From NCBI GenBank assembly GCA_013368445.1, contig JAACJO010000004.1, forward strand, positions 1,240,001-1,304,000: a stretch of DNA of 64,000 nucleotides, in the 5' to 3' direction. This document shows positions 9,902-21,443 of this stretch, piece after piece. The notes under the pieces are model-generated. The model saw nothing but the letters and a program-made list of their open reading frames with translations, was not told where the DNA came from and did no database searches. The translations under genes and the position numbers were made by a program. The stretch comes from Leucocoprinus leucothites (Eukaryota; Basidiomycota; Agaricomycetes; Agaricales; Agaricaceae). Within the stretch, counting starts at the first letter, position 1, and every line of letters begins with the position of its first letter.

Positions 9902-12900
9902 ATGTCTGGTAAGAACAAACCTATCTCTTCTGTTTGTATATATTTGCAAAACGTTGGACGCTCTTATGCCCTGGTTGATACTATACTCAAGTCCAAAAAG
10001 CTGGACTTCGAAATCATTTTTCTACAGGAACCTCCATGGAATCATATTCAAAAAGCACCTTCTACAACTAACCCTGAAGGGGATGATGTCATTGGTGCTC
10101 CTATTCACCCTGAGTGGCTGTGTATGGTTTGCCCTACCAAGCCTAATGACCCCCGACCCCGTACTCTGACTTATGTTCACAGACGACTACTTCGCATGAG
10201 ACCCATTATTCGACAAGAGTGGGTCAACCACCGCGACATACAAATCTTGGGTCTATTTAACCAGGGTAACTATATTCATTTACTTAACATATACTCTGAC
10301 TCGTCCTCATCGGCGATCAATTTCCTTTCAACGAACTTCATTGACATCCCTAACATTATTTATATGGGAGGAGATTTTAATTGTCGATCTCCAGAATGGG
10401 ACCCTTCAGCTACTTACATCCCTATGTCCCCAATAGCTCTAACAGAGCTGGCGGATGGCTTCAATCTCACAAGGTCCTCATCGACCGTAATATCCCCTAC
10501 CCATTTCTCTTCCATTGAAAGTCATGACAATTCGGTTATCAATCTCATTTTTTGCACTAACAATTCCACCTCCCATATTATTGATGTTAATTCGAGGCTT
10601 CCATCGGATCACGCACCATTGATCATGGATCTTCCAATCCGCCCAGATTATATTAACTATAAAAAATGCGTACTACCAAAAGATAGTGATGAAGAGACAG
10701 CTTTCACTTCCCAAGTCTCTGAGCATCTAGCAGCCCTTGACTGTTCAGACATTCATTCCACCTCTTGTCTGAATGATATCTCTGACTCCATTTCTCAAAT
10801 CTTTAATGAATCTTGGAATACAAACTCTAAAACTGTATAGATTACTAACCAGTCAAAGGAATGGTGGAACCCCCACTGTTCTGAGACTCTTCTTACCTAC
10901 AGAAGAACAAAGGATCAAAAAGATTGGCGAGCATTCAGAGCGGCAACCAGAACTGCCAAACGCTCTTTCTTCGATACACGCATTCATGAAATCGCATCGA
11001 CCAACAAACGACCCTGGGACCTCATGGAATGGGTAAAACAACGCAAACTCCCTGCCATTGAGGGCATCCACTATCAAGGACGACCTTGCAATGATCTTCC
11101 GGACCTATGGAATGCACTCCATTCATCATATAACTCAGCATCTGGCCGACCAGTAGGCTCTAACATTCTGAATGAAATGAAATCCCTTCCCCCCCATTCC
11201 TGGGCAAACTTCTCCATCCTTGAACTCACTGAATCCCTCTCTTCATGTGCTAATTCTTCAGCACCCGGGCCTGATCATGTCTCCTGGAAACATCTAAAGT
11301 CCATTGTCACCCACAATGAATGCCTCAAAAACATAATACTCATTGCTAACGCATGCATATGTCTCTCTTACTGGCCGAGTCACTTCAAGGACTCAGTCTC
11401 TATCATCATTCCCAAGCCAAATAAACCGGCCTATGATACACCGAAAGCATTTCGTCCCATTGTTCTACTAAACACTTTAGGTAAATTAATCAAGAAGATG
11501 ATTGCTCGCCGCATGCAGTATGAAGCGGTGTATCTAGATGTTCTCCACCCTAATCAAATGGGTGGAGTTATCCAACGATCCACTGAGGATGCAGGAGTAT
11601 TCCTCACTCATATCATTCAGGCTGGATGGGCTAAAGGTATGATTACCAGCGTCTGTGCTTTTGATATCGCCCAATTCTTCCCCTCCCTAAACCACGAAAT
11701 CCTTACTAACATTCTATGATGACAGGGGTTCGCCCCAGAACTTGTTAACTTCTTTTCACACTACCTCATAGGTCGATCCACTCAATTCATGTGGAACACT
11801 TTCCTATCCGATGCCCATGACGCGGATGTTGGCGTAGGGCAAGGCTCCGCTTTATCACCCATTCTATCCGCACTCTATCTAGTGCCCCTCATGTTCATGT
11901 TCGACCAACATGCTCAACTACAGTCTATCCCTTCTTCCCTTTTATCATTTGTCGATAATGGGCTTTGTATATCTCAAGCGAAGAATTATACTAACACTAT
12001 TTCTTCCCTCAAATCAGCTTATTCCATCATTAACTCCATTTGCACCGATCTCGGGCTTGTCATTGAACATGATAAATCTGAGGTCTTTCATTTCTCCCGA
12101 CATCATAACAATTCTAATCCCCCCCTTGATTTATCCGAGGTTGGCGGCCCTCTACTGTATCCTAAACGTGTCTGGCAGTACTTAGGTTTCTATTTCGACC
12201 ATCGACTATCATTTCAAGAACACGTTCAGTATTACTCTACCAAAGCATTATCCACAGTGAAAGCTATGAGTATGCTAGGCAACTCCACCCGAGGCCTCCT
12301 CCCTCTACAAAAATGTCTGCTCTATAGGTCATGCGTTGTCCCTGTGGCCACATATGGATTCCGACTCTGGTACTTTGAAGGCGCTTGTAACAAGGCGCTT
12401 CTCAAGTCCTTATCATCTATGCAAAGACGCGCGGCTCTCTGGATCACAGGCGCCTTCCGTACTTCCCCATCAGGCAGCACTGAAAGCATTGCTGGACTCA
12501 TTCCAATTCACCTCCCTCTTCGTAAATTAGCTATTCATTCATCATATCAAGTCTCTACCTTACCCTCTAATCATGCATTACATTCTCTTTTATCTGTCAA
12601 TTTCTCTCTTAACTCCTCCCCTCATCCCCAATCAATTCGCCTTCTCACTCCGGCCAAAAAAGCTAAAGTCAAAGGCCCCCTTATTGATGTAGATAATTCT
12701 CTTTCTCATCTTTCTGATTCCTTTTCTCCATTCACTCCTGAATCAAAGCCTGGATCTTGTCTCATGGACATCTTTCCTGATTCTATTCATTTTCACCCAT
12801 GCAATTGCTCGGATAAACATGAAATGTATAAACATGTATCATCTCTTGATTCAGTTTTTTCTTCTTCTTCCGATCGTAATTGTATTTCGGTTGTTACTGA

Positions 12901-13852
12901 TGCTTCTGTTCCACTCATAGGTTCCCTTCAGGTGGTTTCGGCGGCACATTTATATCGCAGCGGACGGCAAGTGTCCCATGCAAAACAGGCTAGCGGTCGA
13001 GCGTCGTCTACTGATGCCGAACTCTACTCCATTCATATTGGCATTGCCAAGGCCATTTCCCTTCATTGCGACCACATCATCCTCATCACCGACTGTCTCC
13101 CAGCAGCCAAGCTAGCAGTCAATCCCTCTATACACTCGAGCCAATCACACTCCATCCAAGTCTGCCGACTCTTATCCAACTGGCTAACGGCCAAACCTTC
13201 TCGCTCCATCGACTTCTGGGACGTCCCTTCCAAATGGCGCTGGAAGCCCCACCTTAAAGTCCACAATGACGTCACTTCCACATGCATACATGCCCCCCCT
13301 TGATTAGGCGCTACTCTCGACTTCTTGCGACGCAAAATCACCAACGACTGCCAGAAAGCCTGGGAGTCCACTTTCTGGAAGAAGAAGTACCGCGGCAGCG
13401 GTTTCCTTCTTTCCAAAAAGAATCGCAAGTTCCTCATCCCCACTTATGTCAAGGGGGGCACCTGGCTTCCCTTAGCCAATGAATCGCCATCATTATGTGT
13501 GTGTATGTCCCGCGCCATCCTCAATCATGCTCCTATTGGAGCTTATCGCGAGAGGTTCTTCCCCCTCAAGCCCAAGTCCTGTCATTGTGGCTATCGCCTG
13601 GAAACACGACATCATATCCTGTGTTACTGCCCCCTCTATCCCTTCCGCACTCAATGGGTGCAATGCACTTTCCCTCAGTATGAGTTCCTTGTCGAGTTCT
13701 TAAAAAAGAACCCAGCTGCCTTTGCTTTTACTAATCATGACATGCGTCCACCACCGCCTCAAGCTCCTGTGCCCGCTGAACCAAATGAAGGTGAACTATA
13801 CTCTCTTATTTCATCTCTCTTCTTTTCCTTTGAGTCTGATCTCTGTGTATGA
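9902..13852 (+). pseudogene. LINE-A ORF2 (endonuclease-RT-RNase H), copy A1
   Basis: One frame of about 1,316 codons carries TAG at 10838, TGA-TGA at 11717-11722 and TGA at 13301. The APE-type endonuclease occupies residues 1-240 (FLQEPPWN, GGDFNCRSPEWDP at about 157, SDHAPL at about 234). RT runs from about 490 to 720 (IIIPKPNKPAYDTPKAFRPI, AFDIAQFFPSLNH). The catalytic box reads FVDN here; copies A2, A3 and A5 have FVDD. RNase H lies at about 998-1080 (TDAS, DAELYS, TDC). A CHCGY...HHILCYC zinc motif is near 1226. It would nick target DNA and copy the RNA at the nick. Adjacent double stops at 11717 replace the residues read as Gln-His or Gln-Cys in other copies. Confidence 0.9.
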
Positions 13853-14049
13853 CACCTTGTTCAATAGTCTCTATCGAGTCTTTTCTATATTGCTGGACTA
13901 ATCGTGCATAGTCTCTGTCTCAAGCGGTCTTCGACCGCTTCGTGTACCCCAGCTTGCTGTAGTGTACCGTTTGTGTGTAATATTTAGTTGAAAGCAGACT
14001 GCGATCAGGCACCACTATATAAATTCATTGATTTTTTTTAAAAAAAAAA

Positions 14050-14524
14050 TGCAATCAGAAAGATATACTGCTTGAAACCCAGTCAATCAATGGATTGTTT
14101 TGGGTGAGCTAGTTGTGTCCTAGTACCACAGAGCAGGAAGAATCAAGCCAAGTGACATAGAAGTTAATAGTCATAGATTCACCAGTAGAGAATGTAACAG
14201 GCAGATTCACAAGTTCAGTAATGTAACTATTCGACAATCCGTCAAATAGGTGAAGCTTGATTGGAGGTAAGGGCAAAGTTGGAAGAGAGTGAGTGCAGAA
14301 AAAATCAGAATCTATGAAGCAATGAGTCAAGCTGGAATTGACGAGAGCACAAAATGGTATCCATTGAATATTATCAGATGAGCAAATGACAGAAGAAGTG
14401 AGGGAAGCAATAAGAGAATTTGGGTCGGAAAGAGCGGATGCATTGAGGCGGAGGAGACTCTCTGGTGCACAGATGAGCTCAACATGACCCCCAGTCTGTG
14501 CAGAGTCCTGAGGGTCACCCTCTA
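14050..14524 (-). pseudogene. pol: GypB pol remnant: aspartic protease start
   Basis: The -1 frame relative to gag is open across the gag stop into a protease-like domain (THCFIDS, LFDGLSNSYI, SCSVVLGHN), matching GypA protease closely. The active-site DSG of GypA is replaced by NSS, so the protease would be inactive. A TAG replaces Trp just after GHN, and coding ends where LINE-A joins at 14049. Confidence 0.75.
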
Positions 14525-16108
14525 TTTTTCCAGACTCTTTTCAGAGTCCTTGGGTGGAGCCGCTTCGACCTTGCGGATCTTGGCCCAATTTTGTTTCTTG
14601 TGGCAATTCTCAACCTTGTGGCCTTTGCCGCTGCAGAATAGACAGAGATCTTTGTCGAGGTGTCGTTTCCGCTCCTCGGGTGTCAGTTTGCCATTTTGGC
14701 CGAGTTTACTAGAGAGGTCGAATTTCGGTGTAGGACGTTGGGTACTGGATGTGGATGGAGCAGGGGTATTGGATTTGGTAGTCGGGGCCTGCGACTGATT
14801 ATGGTTGCTGTTGTTGTTGCTGTTACTGTTGTTGCCTCAATTGTTGTTGTTGTTGTTGCCAGGTTGAGACTGGCCGCATAACGGATTCGGGTTGGATGGA
14901 TTGGAGTTAGAGGGCTTGTTGGGCTGCTTCTGACTGAGAGAATCAGTGGCATCCTTTTCTGCAGTGCAGGCACAAACATGTTCATGGTCATGCTCCCAGT
15001 AGCATCTGTCATAAACAATAGCCAAGCAATGCATTTCCTTGAAAGTAGTGGGTTTTCCCTGCTCGTGGGTACTGAGAGGGTCTTGGATGCAGTTCAGAAG
15101 TCCCTTGTAGTAACGATGACAGAGGACCTCATCATTCCAACTGAGTTGAGAGGCATGTTTGAGGAACTCTACGTTGTAGGTGGCAATCTTGTCACCCAGT
15201 TTCATATGAAGGGTATCAAGCATCTCAGCTGCTTCTCCCTTCAGGTTGGCAATGCCAAAATGCATACGGAGCTCATGGACAAATGCACTCCAATTGTCGA
15301 ACCAGTCATGGAAGACACCCTGTTCTTCCTGAGTGAGGCCAACCTCGAACCAGTCAAGCGCGACACTGGTGAGGTAGGTCATAGCAAAGTCGACTTTCTG
15401 ATTGTTGTGCTGGAACTGAGTGGGATTGGCTCGGAAATATAGATGGCATTGGATTAGGAAAGTGTTGAGTTTTTTGGGGTCAGAGCTGCTAAAAGTGTCT
15501 GGGAGGTGAGCCTTATTGACGCGAGTCTGGTTGGCTTGTGCAGCCGCTTGGTGATCAAGATTGTCAGCGAGCCTACCCAAGGCATCGGCTAAACGATCAT
15601 TGTTGGGATTCTGTCAGGGAGCTCAGGAATGAGGTACCTGTCGAGGAGGAAGAGGCTCATCATTGGAGGAGTGGGAAGGGTCTTCAGGATCATTATCATT
15701 GGAGTCACCAGGACCACTGGGAGAGCCATTATAGATGGGTTCATCATCTTCATCATTACTATCGTGGCCCATAGATTGATTATCGGTGTAGTCTGGACCA
15801 TCAGAGTCACCTGGTTCTGAGGGATCGGATGGATCTCTGTCAGATGGCAGACCACCAGGTGGGGCAGGAGTTCTGGGAGAAGGGATATTTTGAAAATGAC
15901 GAGGAGGCAGTAGAGGAGAACTAGCAGATCGAGGAGTTTCTGGGAGATTGGGATTAAGACAATGTGAACGACGAGCATGGATACTGATACGAGAATTATT
16001 GTTGGTCAGACGAGAAGAGCTTGGGACAGGAGGAGGAGTGTGAGAGCGTTTCTGCTCTGGTTGCACAACGGTGGAGGTCTTGCCCTTGATAGTACAGGTG
16101 TTGACCAT
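14522..16108 (-). pseudogene. gag: GypB gag (two in-frame TGA and one further TGA)
   Basis: The ATG is at 16108, about 50 bp from the LTR. The frame is interrupted by TGA at 15623-15625 and 15614-15616 and again by TGA at about 14837, then reaches TAG at 14522. All pieces are in one frame. The N-terminus is Pro/Ser/Asp-rich. A capsid region follows (FLIQCHLYFRAN, DFAMTYLTSVALDWF), then an Asn-rich linker and the CCHC knuckle CLFCSGKGHKVENC coded near 14610-14650. Each TGA fits loss of a CGA codon. The last codons GAA AAA TAG form a -1 slip site like that of GypA. Confidence 0.82.
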
Positions 16109-16155
16109 GATGACAGAAGTGCGAGTGCGACAGTAGAATCTGAGTCTGATAATAC

Positions 16156-16714
16156 TGTTAAGCGCGCAAACGCTATGGGTGGGGAGCCGATGTCTAGGAC
16201 TGGATGGACAGAGGTGTGACAGAGGTAAGGCAGGAGCAGGTCATCAAATGCTGGAGCAGGTCGTGGCCTCAACTTATGTGTTGTGCCAACTACTGATGCT
16301 TGACCCAGATTTCAGACAAGATAAGAGAACAGAGGACGAACAGAGAGTAGAGGAAAGTAGTGTATCACTAAGTTGATTATCAGACTGAAGAATCCAAGTA
16401 CAAAGTCGCACTACTTATATACGATGCGGAATATAGGATCGGATAAGGAAAACAAGCAAAGTAGTAAATGGAGAAATAATCAAAGTGGAGTCCGCAAATT
16501 TTACAAGGCTAGAAGATAGAAAATTTACTATTAAACAGTTGTCAGAAAATTTCAACAAGGCAGTATGAATTAATAAAATGGAAGATGTCAGAATAAGTCC
16601 AAAGGTGAAAGACCAATAAAAACCGAAGTAACCGATATGTGAGAACGGATAAGATTTCATGAAAATAATACCAAGTTTGAACCATTAGCTGTTCTTGAGG
16701 ACCGGCTTGTGACA
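16156..16714 (-). repeat. LTR-B, 5' LTR of GypB
   Basis: This is a complete 559-bp LTR, TGTCACAAGCC...GCTTAACA on the element strand, the same length as the solo copy at 34935-35493. The gag ATG lies just inside it. At its outer edge the sequence turns directly into truncated LINE-A (copy A0), with no recognisable host DNA between. Confidence 0.9.
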
Positions 16715-17302
16715 TTGCAATGCAAAGCCACCAACAACTGCTAGAAATTCTGGGAGTCTACTTTTTAGAAGAAGAAATACTGTGGCAATGGTTTCCTTCT
16801 TTCTAAAAAGAATCACAAGTTCCTCATCCTCACATATGTCAAGGGAGGCACTTGGCTTCCTCTAACCAACAAGTCACCATCTCTATGCACATGCATGACT
16901 TGTGCTATCCTCAATTATGCTCCTATTGGAGCTTTTTGCGAGAGATTCTTCTCCCTCGAGCCCAAGTCTTGTTGTTGTGGCCATCACCTGGAAACATGAC
17001 ATCATATCCTGTGCTATTGTCCACTCTACCCCATCCACACTCAATGGGTGCAATGTGCATTTCACCAATATGAGTTCCTCATTGAGTTCTTGAAAAAGAA
17101 CCCAGCTGCTTTTGCCTTTACCAATCATGACCCATATCCACTGCCGCTTCAAGCCCCTGTGCCTGCTAAACCAAATGAAGGTGAACTATATTCTTTTATT
17201 TCATCTCTTTTCTTTTCCTTTGAGTCTGATCTCTGTATATAACACCTCATCCTATAGTCTCTCTTCTGAGCCTTCTTTATTTTGCTGGACTAACTATACA
17301 TA

Positions 17303-18894
17303 CAGTGGCTCAAAAAACTGTCCCAATGTTTTCACATTTTGGACACATTTGCTAATACCAGGCCAGATATATGGTGTAGCATTCTGAAAATATTCACACA
17401 AGTACCTTGACATATTGGGAGCATAAATTCCCATGATCACATGATCTTGTACGTCGATGAACTATTAATGAATTACTGAAAATATCTACTCATTGGGACA
17501 GTTTTTTGACCACCTGTCATCTACCTACTCAATACTTTGTATGACCTCATCTTGCCCTGATAACTGCCTCAATCCTTCTGGGCATGCTTTCTATCAGCCT
17601 TTGGCAACTTTTGCCAGAATATTATTCCACTCCTCTACTAGCCTCTCCCACAATTCAAATACTCCCTTGGGGGGTCTTTCATATGCCTTCAGCTGGCTCT
17701 TCAGGTAGGTCCAGAGGTGTTCAATGGGATTCAGATCAGGGGATTGTGCAGGCTATGGTAGAACTTGAAGGTTGTTGTCCACAAACCATTGTTGTCCCAG
17801 TTCTGAGGTGTGTTTTGGGTTATCAGCCTGCTGGAATATCCTCTCCTCCTCCTCCATCTCCAACTTTTCAAAGCTTTTCACCACCCCATTGTCCAAAGTC
17901 TTGCAGTATTGCACTGCATCCATATTCCCTTGAACCTTTATCAGCTTTCATACCCTATTTCAGCCCATACACCCCCACACCATCATGTTAACACCTCCTC
18001 CATGTTTGACAGTAGGGAGAGTAGTCCTATCTGACAGTGGTTCCCCCCTCTCCTTCCAGGTATACACCTTTCCATCTGACCCAATCCTGTTGATCTTTGT
18101 TTCATCTGTCTACAACACCCTTTTCCAGTCCTCCACTGTCCAATTCCTATGTTTATGTGCAAAGTCAAGGCATTCCTCACAATGTTGCTTTTTGAGTAGA
18201 GGTCATTTAATCTTGGTTACAGAGTGAAATTCATTGTCCTGAAGGGTATTTCTGACAGTTTGGAGTGTGACAGGGTCAGACAGAGTAGAGTTAATGAAAT
18301 TTGTAGCCTGGACAGCATTGTCTAGCTTTCCAGAGGTTATTTGGTGAATTATTGCTTTTTTATCATGAGGAGAAAGCTTGGAAGGATATCCTCCCTTGTT
18401 GTTTTCCTCGTCCCCATCAACTTCTTCCTTGATCTTCCCAACAGTAGACTTGCCTAGACCAGTTTTATGTTCAATCTGGTGCAAGGAGTAGCCATCTTTG
18501 AGAAAAGAAGTGACTTGAGAGTATTGGGTAGAGGAGATAGCTTTCATGATGTAGTGGCAGGAAGAAAGACAGTTGTAACCATCTCAATGTGTCAACAAAG
18601 GTCATATGATCTTATTTATTACTCCCATGCCTGCTCTGATGCTCCCCTGGCATGTTACAAGGTAGATACTGGGAGGCTGACAGGGGGTCAAAAAACTGTC
18701 CCAATGAGTAGATATTTTTGGTAATTCATTAATAATTCATCGACATACAAGATCATGTGATCATGGGAATATATGCTCCCAATATGTCAAGGTACCTGTG
18801 TGAATATTTCCAGAATGCTACACCATATATCCAGCCTGGTATTAGCAAATATGTCCAAAATGCGAAAACATTGGGACAGTTTTTTGAGCCACTG
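17303..18894 (-). mobile_element. Tc1/mariner DNA transposon, copy 1
   Basis: Near-identical terminal inverted repeats begin CAGTGGCTCAAAAAACTG and are flanked by TA on both sides (17301-17302, 18895-18896), the Tc1/mariner duplication. The repeats extend inward for more than 100 bp. The 1,592-bp element is the same length, within one base, as copy 2 at 39598-41190. It sits in the 3' UTR of LINE-A copy A0. Confidence 0.93.
17529..18547 (-). pseudogene. Tc1-type transposase, copy 1 (degenerate)
   Basis: The ATG at 18547 opens an N-terminal helix-turn-helix region (SSTQYSQVTSFLKDG, GLGKSTVGKI) that stops at TGA 18203-18205. The rest, aligned with copy 2, keeps PDLNPIEHLWTYLK with the catalytic Glu. 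The motif that should read DNDPKH is changed to ADNPKH, losing a catalytic Asp, and more stops follow (for example TAG before TDET). It cannot be active. The TGA at 18203 is in the same place in copy 2. Confidence 0.85.
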
Positions 18895-19004
18895 TAGTCT
18901 TTGTCTTAAGCAGTCTTCAACCACTTTATGTACCCTGGCTTGCCATAGTGTACCATCTATCTGTATTATTTAGTTGAAAGTGGACTGTGATCAAGTACCA
19001 CTAT

Positions 19005-19553
19005 TGTCAAGATTTGCAAAATACCAGTGCTTACTAAGCACACGAAAGTTGCAGAGAGGTCAGTTGTTGGCTTCAGCATATGTGCTGCGCCCTTCTGATA
19101 TTGCTTCGACTGATTTGGTCTATGAGGAAGATGACAGACAGTGCAAATTGGAATTCAACACTGAAGGAATAATGGACAGAGAATTCAGAGTGGAATCTTA
19201 GTCGATATTCAGAATGGTTAATACATGAGCTAGTAATGATATATTTAAGATAACACGAAATTGGACAAATAACATGTATGTAAATATCATGAAACTCACA
19301 ATGCAATGATAAATGAATAAACAGATAAATGAAAAGTAAATAGACAATGACAAACATAACATGATGGAGAATGACAAACATAAATAGAATGGTGGAAACG
19401 AAATGAGTGCAAATAAAAGGATGATAGAATGATGAGCAGAGACAGGCTGTGAAATATTTATAGAAATGATAGATAATGAAAAATTGTGGGAATCGGAAAT
19501 CGAAAAAATAGTCGGAGATCAAATCGGAGAGGTTGCGATCGCAGATCATGACA
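19005..19553 (+). repeat. Solo LTR-A with 5-bp target duplication
   Basis: The LTR runs TGTCAAGATTTG...GATCATGACA, 549 bp. It is flanked by ACTAT (19000-19004) and ACTTT (19554-19558), one mismatch apart, inside the 3' end of LINE-A A0. Compared with LTR-A at 7377 many CG dinucleotides have become TG or CA. It arose by recombination between two LTRs of a lost GypA-type element; orientation is given for the plus-strand TGTCAAG start. Confidence 0.9.
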
Positions 19554-19599
19554 ACTTTACAAATTTATTGATTTTTTTTAAAAAAAAAAAAAAAAAAAA

Positions 19600-19786
19600 T
19601 AGGCACTATGACCTTGACTTCACCCTTGGAGTAGATGTAGATGGAACTGTTGCTCTGGAGTCATTCAAAGCCCAGGGAATCAAGCAGTGTGTAGCTTCTT
19701 GTTCCACTGTCTAGCTGACTGTTTGAGGCCATGGAGTGACTTGTGCAGCTTGCAAACAATGTTTGGACCTCCCTGGTAATATCCTT
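19600..19786 (-). pseudogene. Ty1/copia reverse transcriptase scrap
   Basis: On the minus strand about 35 codons read IVCKLHKSLHGLKQSARQWN, the well-known copia RT motif preceding the FVDD box. A frameshift and two stops follow, then SIYIYSKGEVKVIVP. LINE-A A0 ends on its left and the LINE-B B1 tail begins on its right, so it is target DNA left between two insertions. No other part of this element is visible. Confidence 0.8.
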
Positions 19787-20535
19787 CTTTTTGTTTTTTT
19801 TTGTTTTTTTAAAAAATCAGTGGACCCTGAAGGGGTCCAAATTTATAATGCGGTGCACGATAGCAGTCCGCACCTGACTATCTACTACAGGGAACCAATA
19901 CCACTACCAACTACACAAGAGTAAACAACCGGGAATATATAAAAGTCCTGTCTGAGACAATACGCGAAATGACAGCAGAAGGGGGCTAGGCATGTAACAA
20001 GATACAAAGAGACAAAACATATACCAATATCACTGCATCTGGAATGGCAGGCCTTGAGGTTGGTGGGAGCCCATCTGGTGACTGGTGATGGATGGGGGAT
20101 GATGCATTGGCACTAGGGAGCTCCCCCTAGGCCCGGGAGTGACCAGCAGAACCAGAATGACTTTGCAGCCAATCCCGATCAAACCAGTGGCACCAGAACA
20201 CGCACTTGCAGTCAGTAACAGCATGTTCCTTGCTGCAATTGATGCACTTGATATGAGGACAGGAATCCCCGGTGGGTGTGGGCTGGATGGGGGGGTTGGC
20301 CTTCGGTGACCCCTTACAGCAGGAGGAGGTGGTGCAGTGATTCTCGGACCAATGTGGCCCACTGCATTGTGAGCACCTGAGTGTGCGATTGCAACAGGTG
20401 GTGGTAGTGTAGCCCCAACGCCAGCATCGTTGACACTGGGGGGTTCCAGGGTGAGCACGTGCAGCCTTGATCATAAACTGGACACTGTCGAAGTTGAGGT
20501 ATTTGCGGACCAGGTGCTTAGCATTGGTGCCAGAC
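19787..20535 (-). mobile_element. LINE-B copy B1 (3' part)
   Basis: The copy has the LINE-B tail, 3' UTR and the ORF1 C-terminus with its zinc knuckles (CQRCWRWGYTTTTC, CSQCSGPHWSENH, CINCSKEHAVTDC). It ends at 20535, where the tail of the next LINE-B begins. The whole reading frame shown (20474-20127) lacks stops but is 5'-truncated. There is no ORF2 after it. Confidence 0.85.
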
Positions 20536-21443
20536 TATTTTTTTTTTTATTTTAAAAAATCAATGATTTATTATGCAGTGCCCGGTCACAGTCCGCGCTC
20601 ACCAACATAATACAGGGCCTAAGTACCGCTACCTAAACCAAATACTACAAAGACAAGAATAGATAAAGTCCTGTCCGAATATAGTACACTACTCGATAGC
20701 AAAGAGACGTGGTATAGTAACAAAGAGATGAAACTAAAGTCCAACTTGCAGACCTCTAACAGTAAGCTTACATATGCATGTGGCCCTAGCAATGTACCGA
20801 TGGGGTTGGAAGATGTGTTGAAGCAGGTACAGGACCTACTACTGGGGCCTTCTATTGTTCTCCTTGTGACAGCTAAGCCAATCATGGTCGAACCAGTGGC
20901 ACCAGAACAGGCACTTTTGATCATCAGCTACATGGTCACCCTTGCAGTTGATACATGAGATATGGGGACAGGGCTCCCTGGTGGGTGTGGGCAGGATAGG
21001 GGGGTTTGCCTTTGGACTCCCCTTACAGCACAACAATATGGAGCAATGGTTCTCACTACAGTGAGGGCCACCACACTGGGAACACCTGAGTGCATGGTTG
21101 CAGTAGGTGGGAGTAGAGTGACCAAAGCGCCAGTAGTGCTGGCACTGAGGGACACTGGGGTGGGCATGGGTAGGCTTGATGATAGCCTGCATACCATTGA
21201 AGTCAAGGTACTTGTTGAGGAGCTTCTTGGCACCAGCTCCTGACTGAGAGTCCCATAGGTCGAACCAAACGGTTGCAGTGTCAGCCTTGGGGGAGTTGCA
21301 CATAATGCACATGGATGAAACATCAGCAAAAGTGTTCTTGAATGGAGACAGTCACATGTGATCAGTGATCTGAAATGGTGTAATATGGACACTGTTCACA
21401 TGGAAGGGGACATCGAGGATCTTAAGATAAGACCTTGACCTGG

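Larger units (their letters stand above)
8355..14049 (+). mobile_element. LINE-A copy A1 (Tad1-like non-LTR retrotransposon, 5'-truncated)
   Basis: The copy has most of ORF1, all of ORF2, a 3' UTR of about 190 bp and a tail of T8 followed by A10. The full-length copy A3 (38826-48065) has about 1.2 kb more at its 5' end, so A1 lost the ORF1 N-terminus. EN, RT, RNase H and a C-terminal zinc motif in ORF2 fit the fungal Tad1 group. No matching target-site duplication is visible: LTR-B lies to the left and GypB pol to the right. Stops at 9813, 10838, 11717, 11720 and 13301 show it is dead. Confidence 0.9.
14050..16714 (-). mobile_element. Ty3/gypsy element GypB, 3' part missing
   Basis: From the right it has its 5' LTR (16156-16714), gag, and the start of pol, where it is cut inside protease at about 14050 by the tail end of LINE-A A1. 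RT, RNase H, integrase and 3' LTR are absent. It is related to GypA in gag-pol layout but has a different LTR (LTR-B). Confidence 0.88.
16715..19599 (+). mobile_element. LINE-A copy A0 (3' end only), split by Tc1 and by a solo LTR-A
   Basis: Three pieces (16715-17302, 18895-19004, 19554-19599) join into the last ~170 codons of ORF2, the 3' UTR and the T/A tail. The coding part is degenerate but recognisable (ILNYAPIGAF, CCCGHHLET, FAFTNHD). It is CpG-poor compared with A1. Tc1 copy 1 and a solo LTR-A inserted later, each with its own target duplication, so A0 is one of the oldest layers here. Confidence 0.85.

Noticed and set aside
7923..16714. LTR-B at 7923-8354 as the 3' LTR of GypB
   Set aside because: It is in the opposite orientation to the GypB 5' LTR at 16156-16714, and LTRs of one element must be direct repeats.
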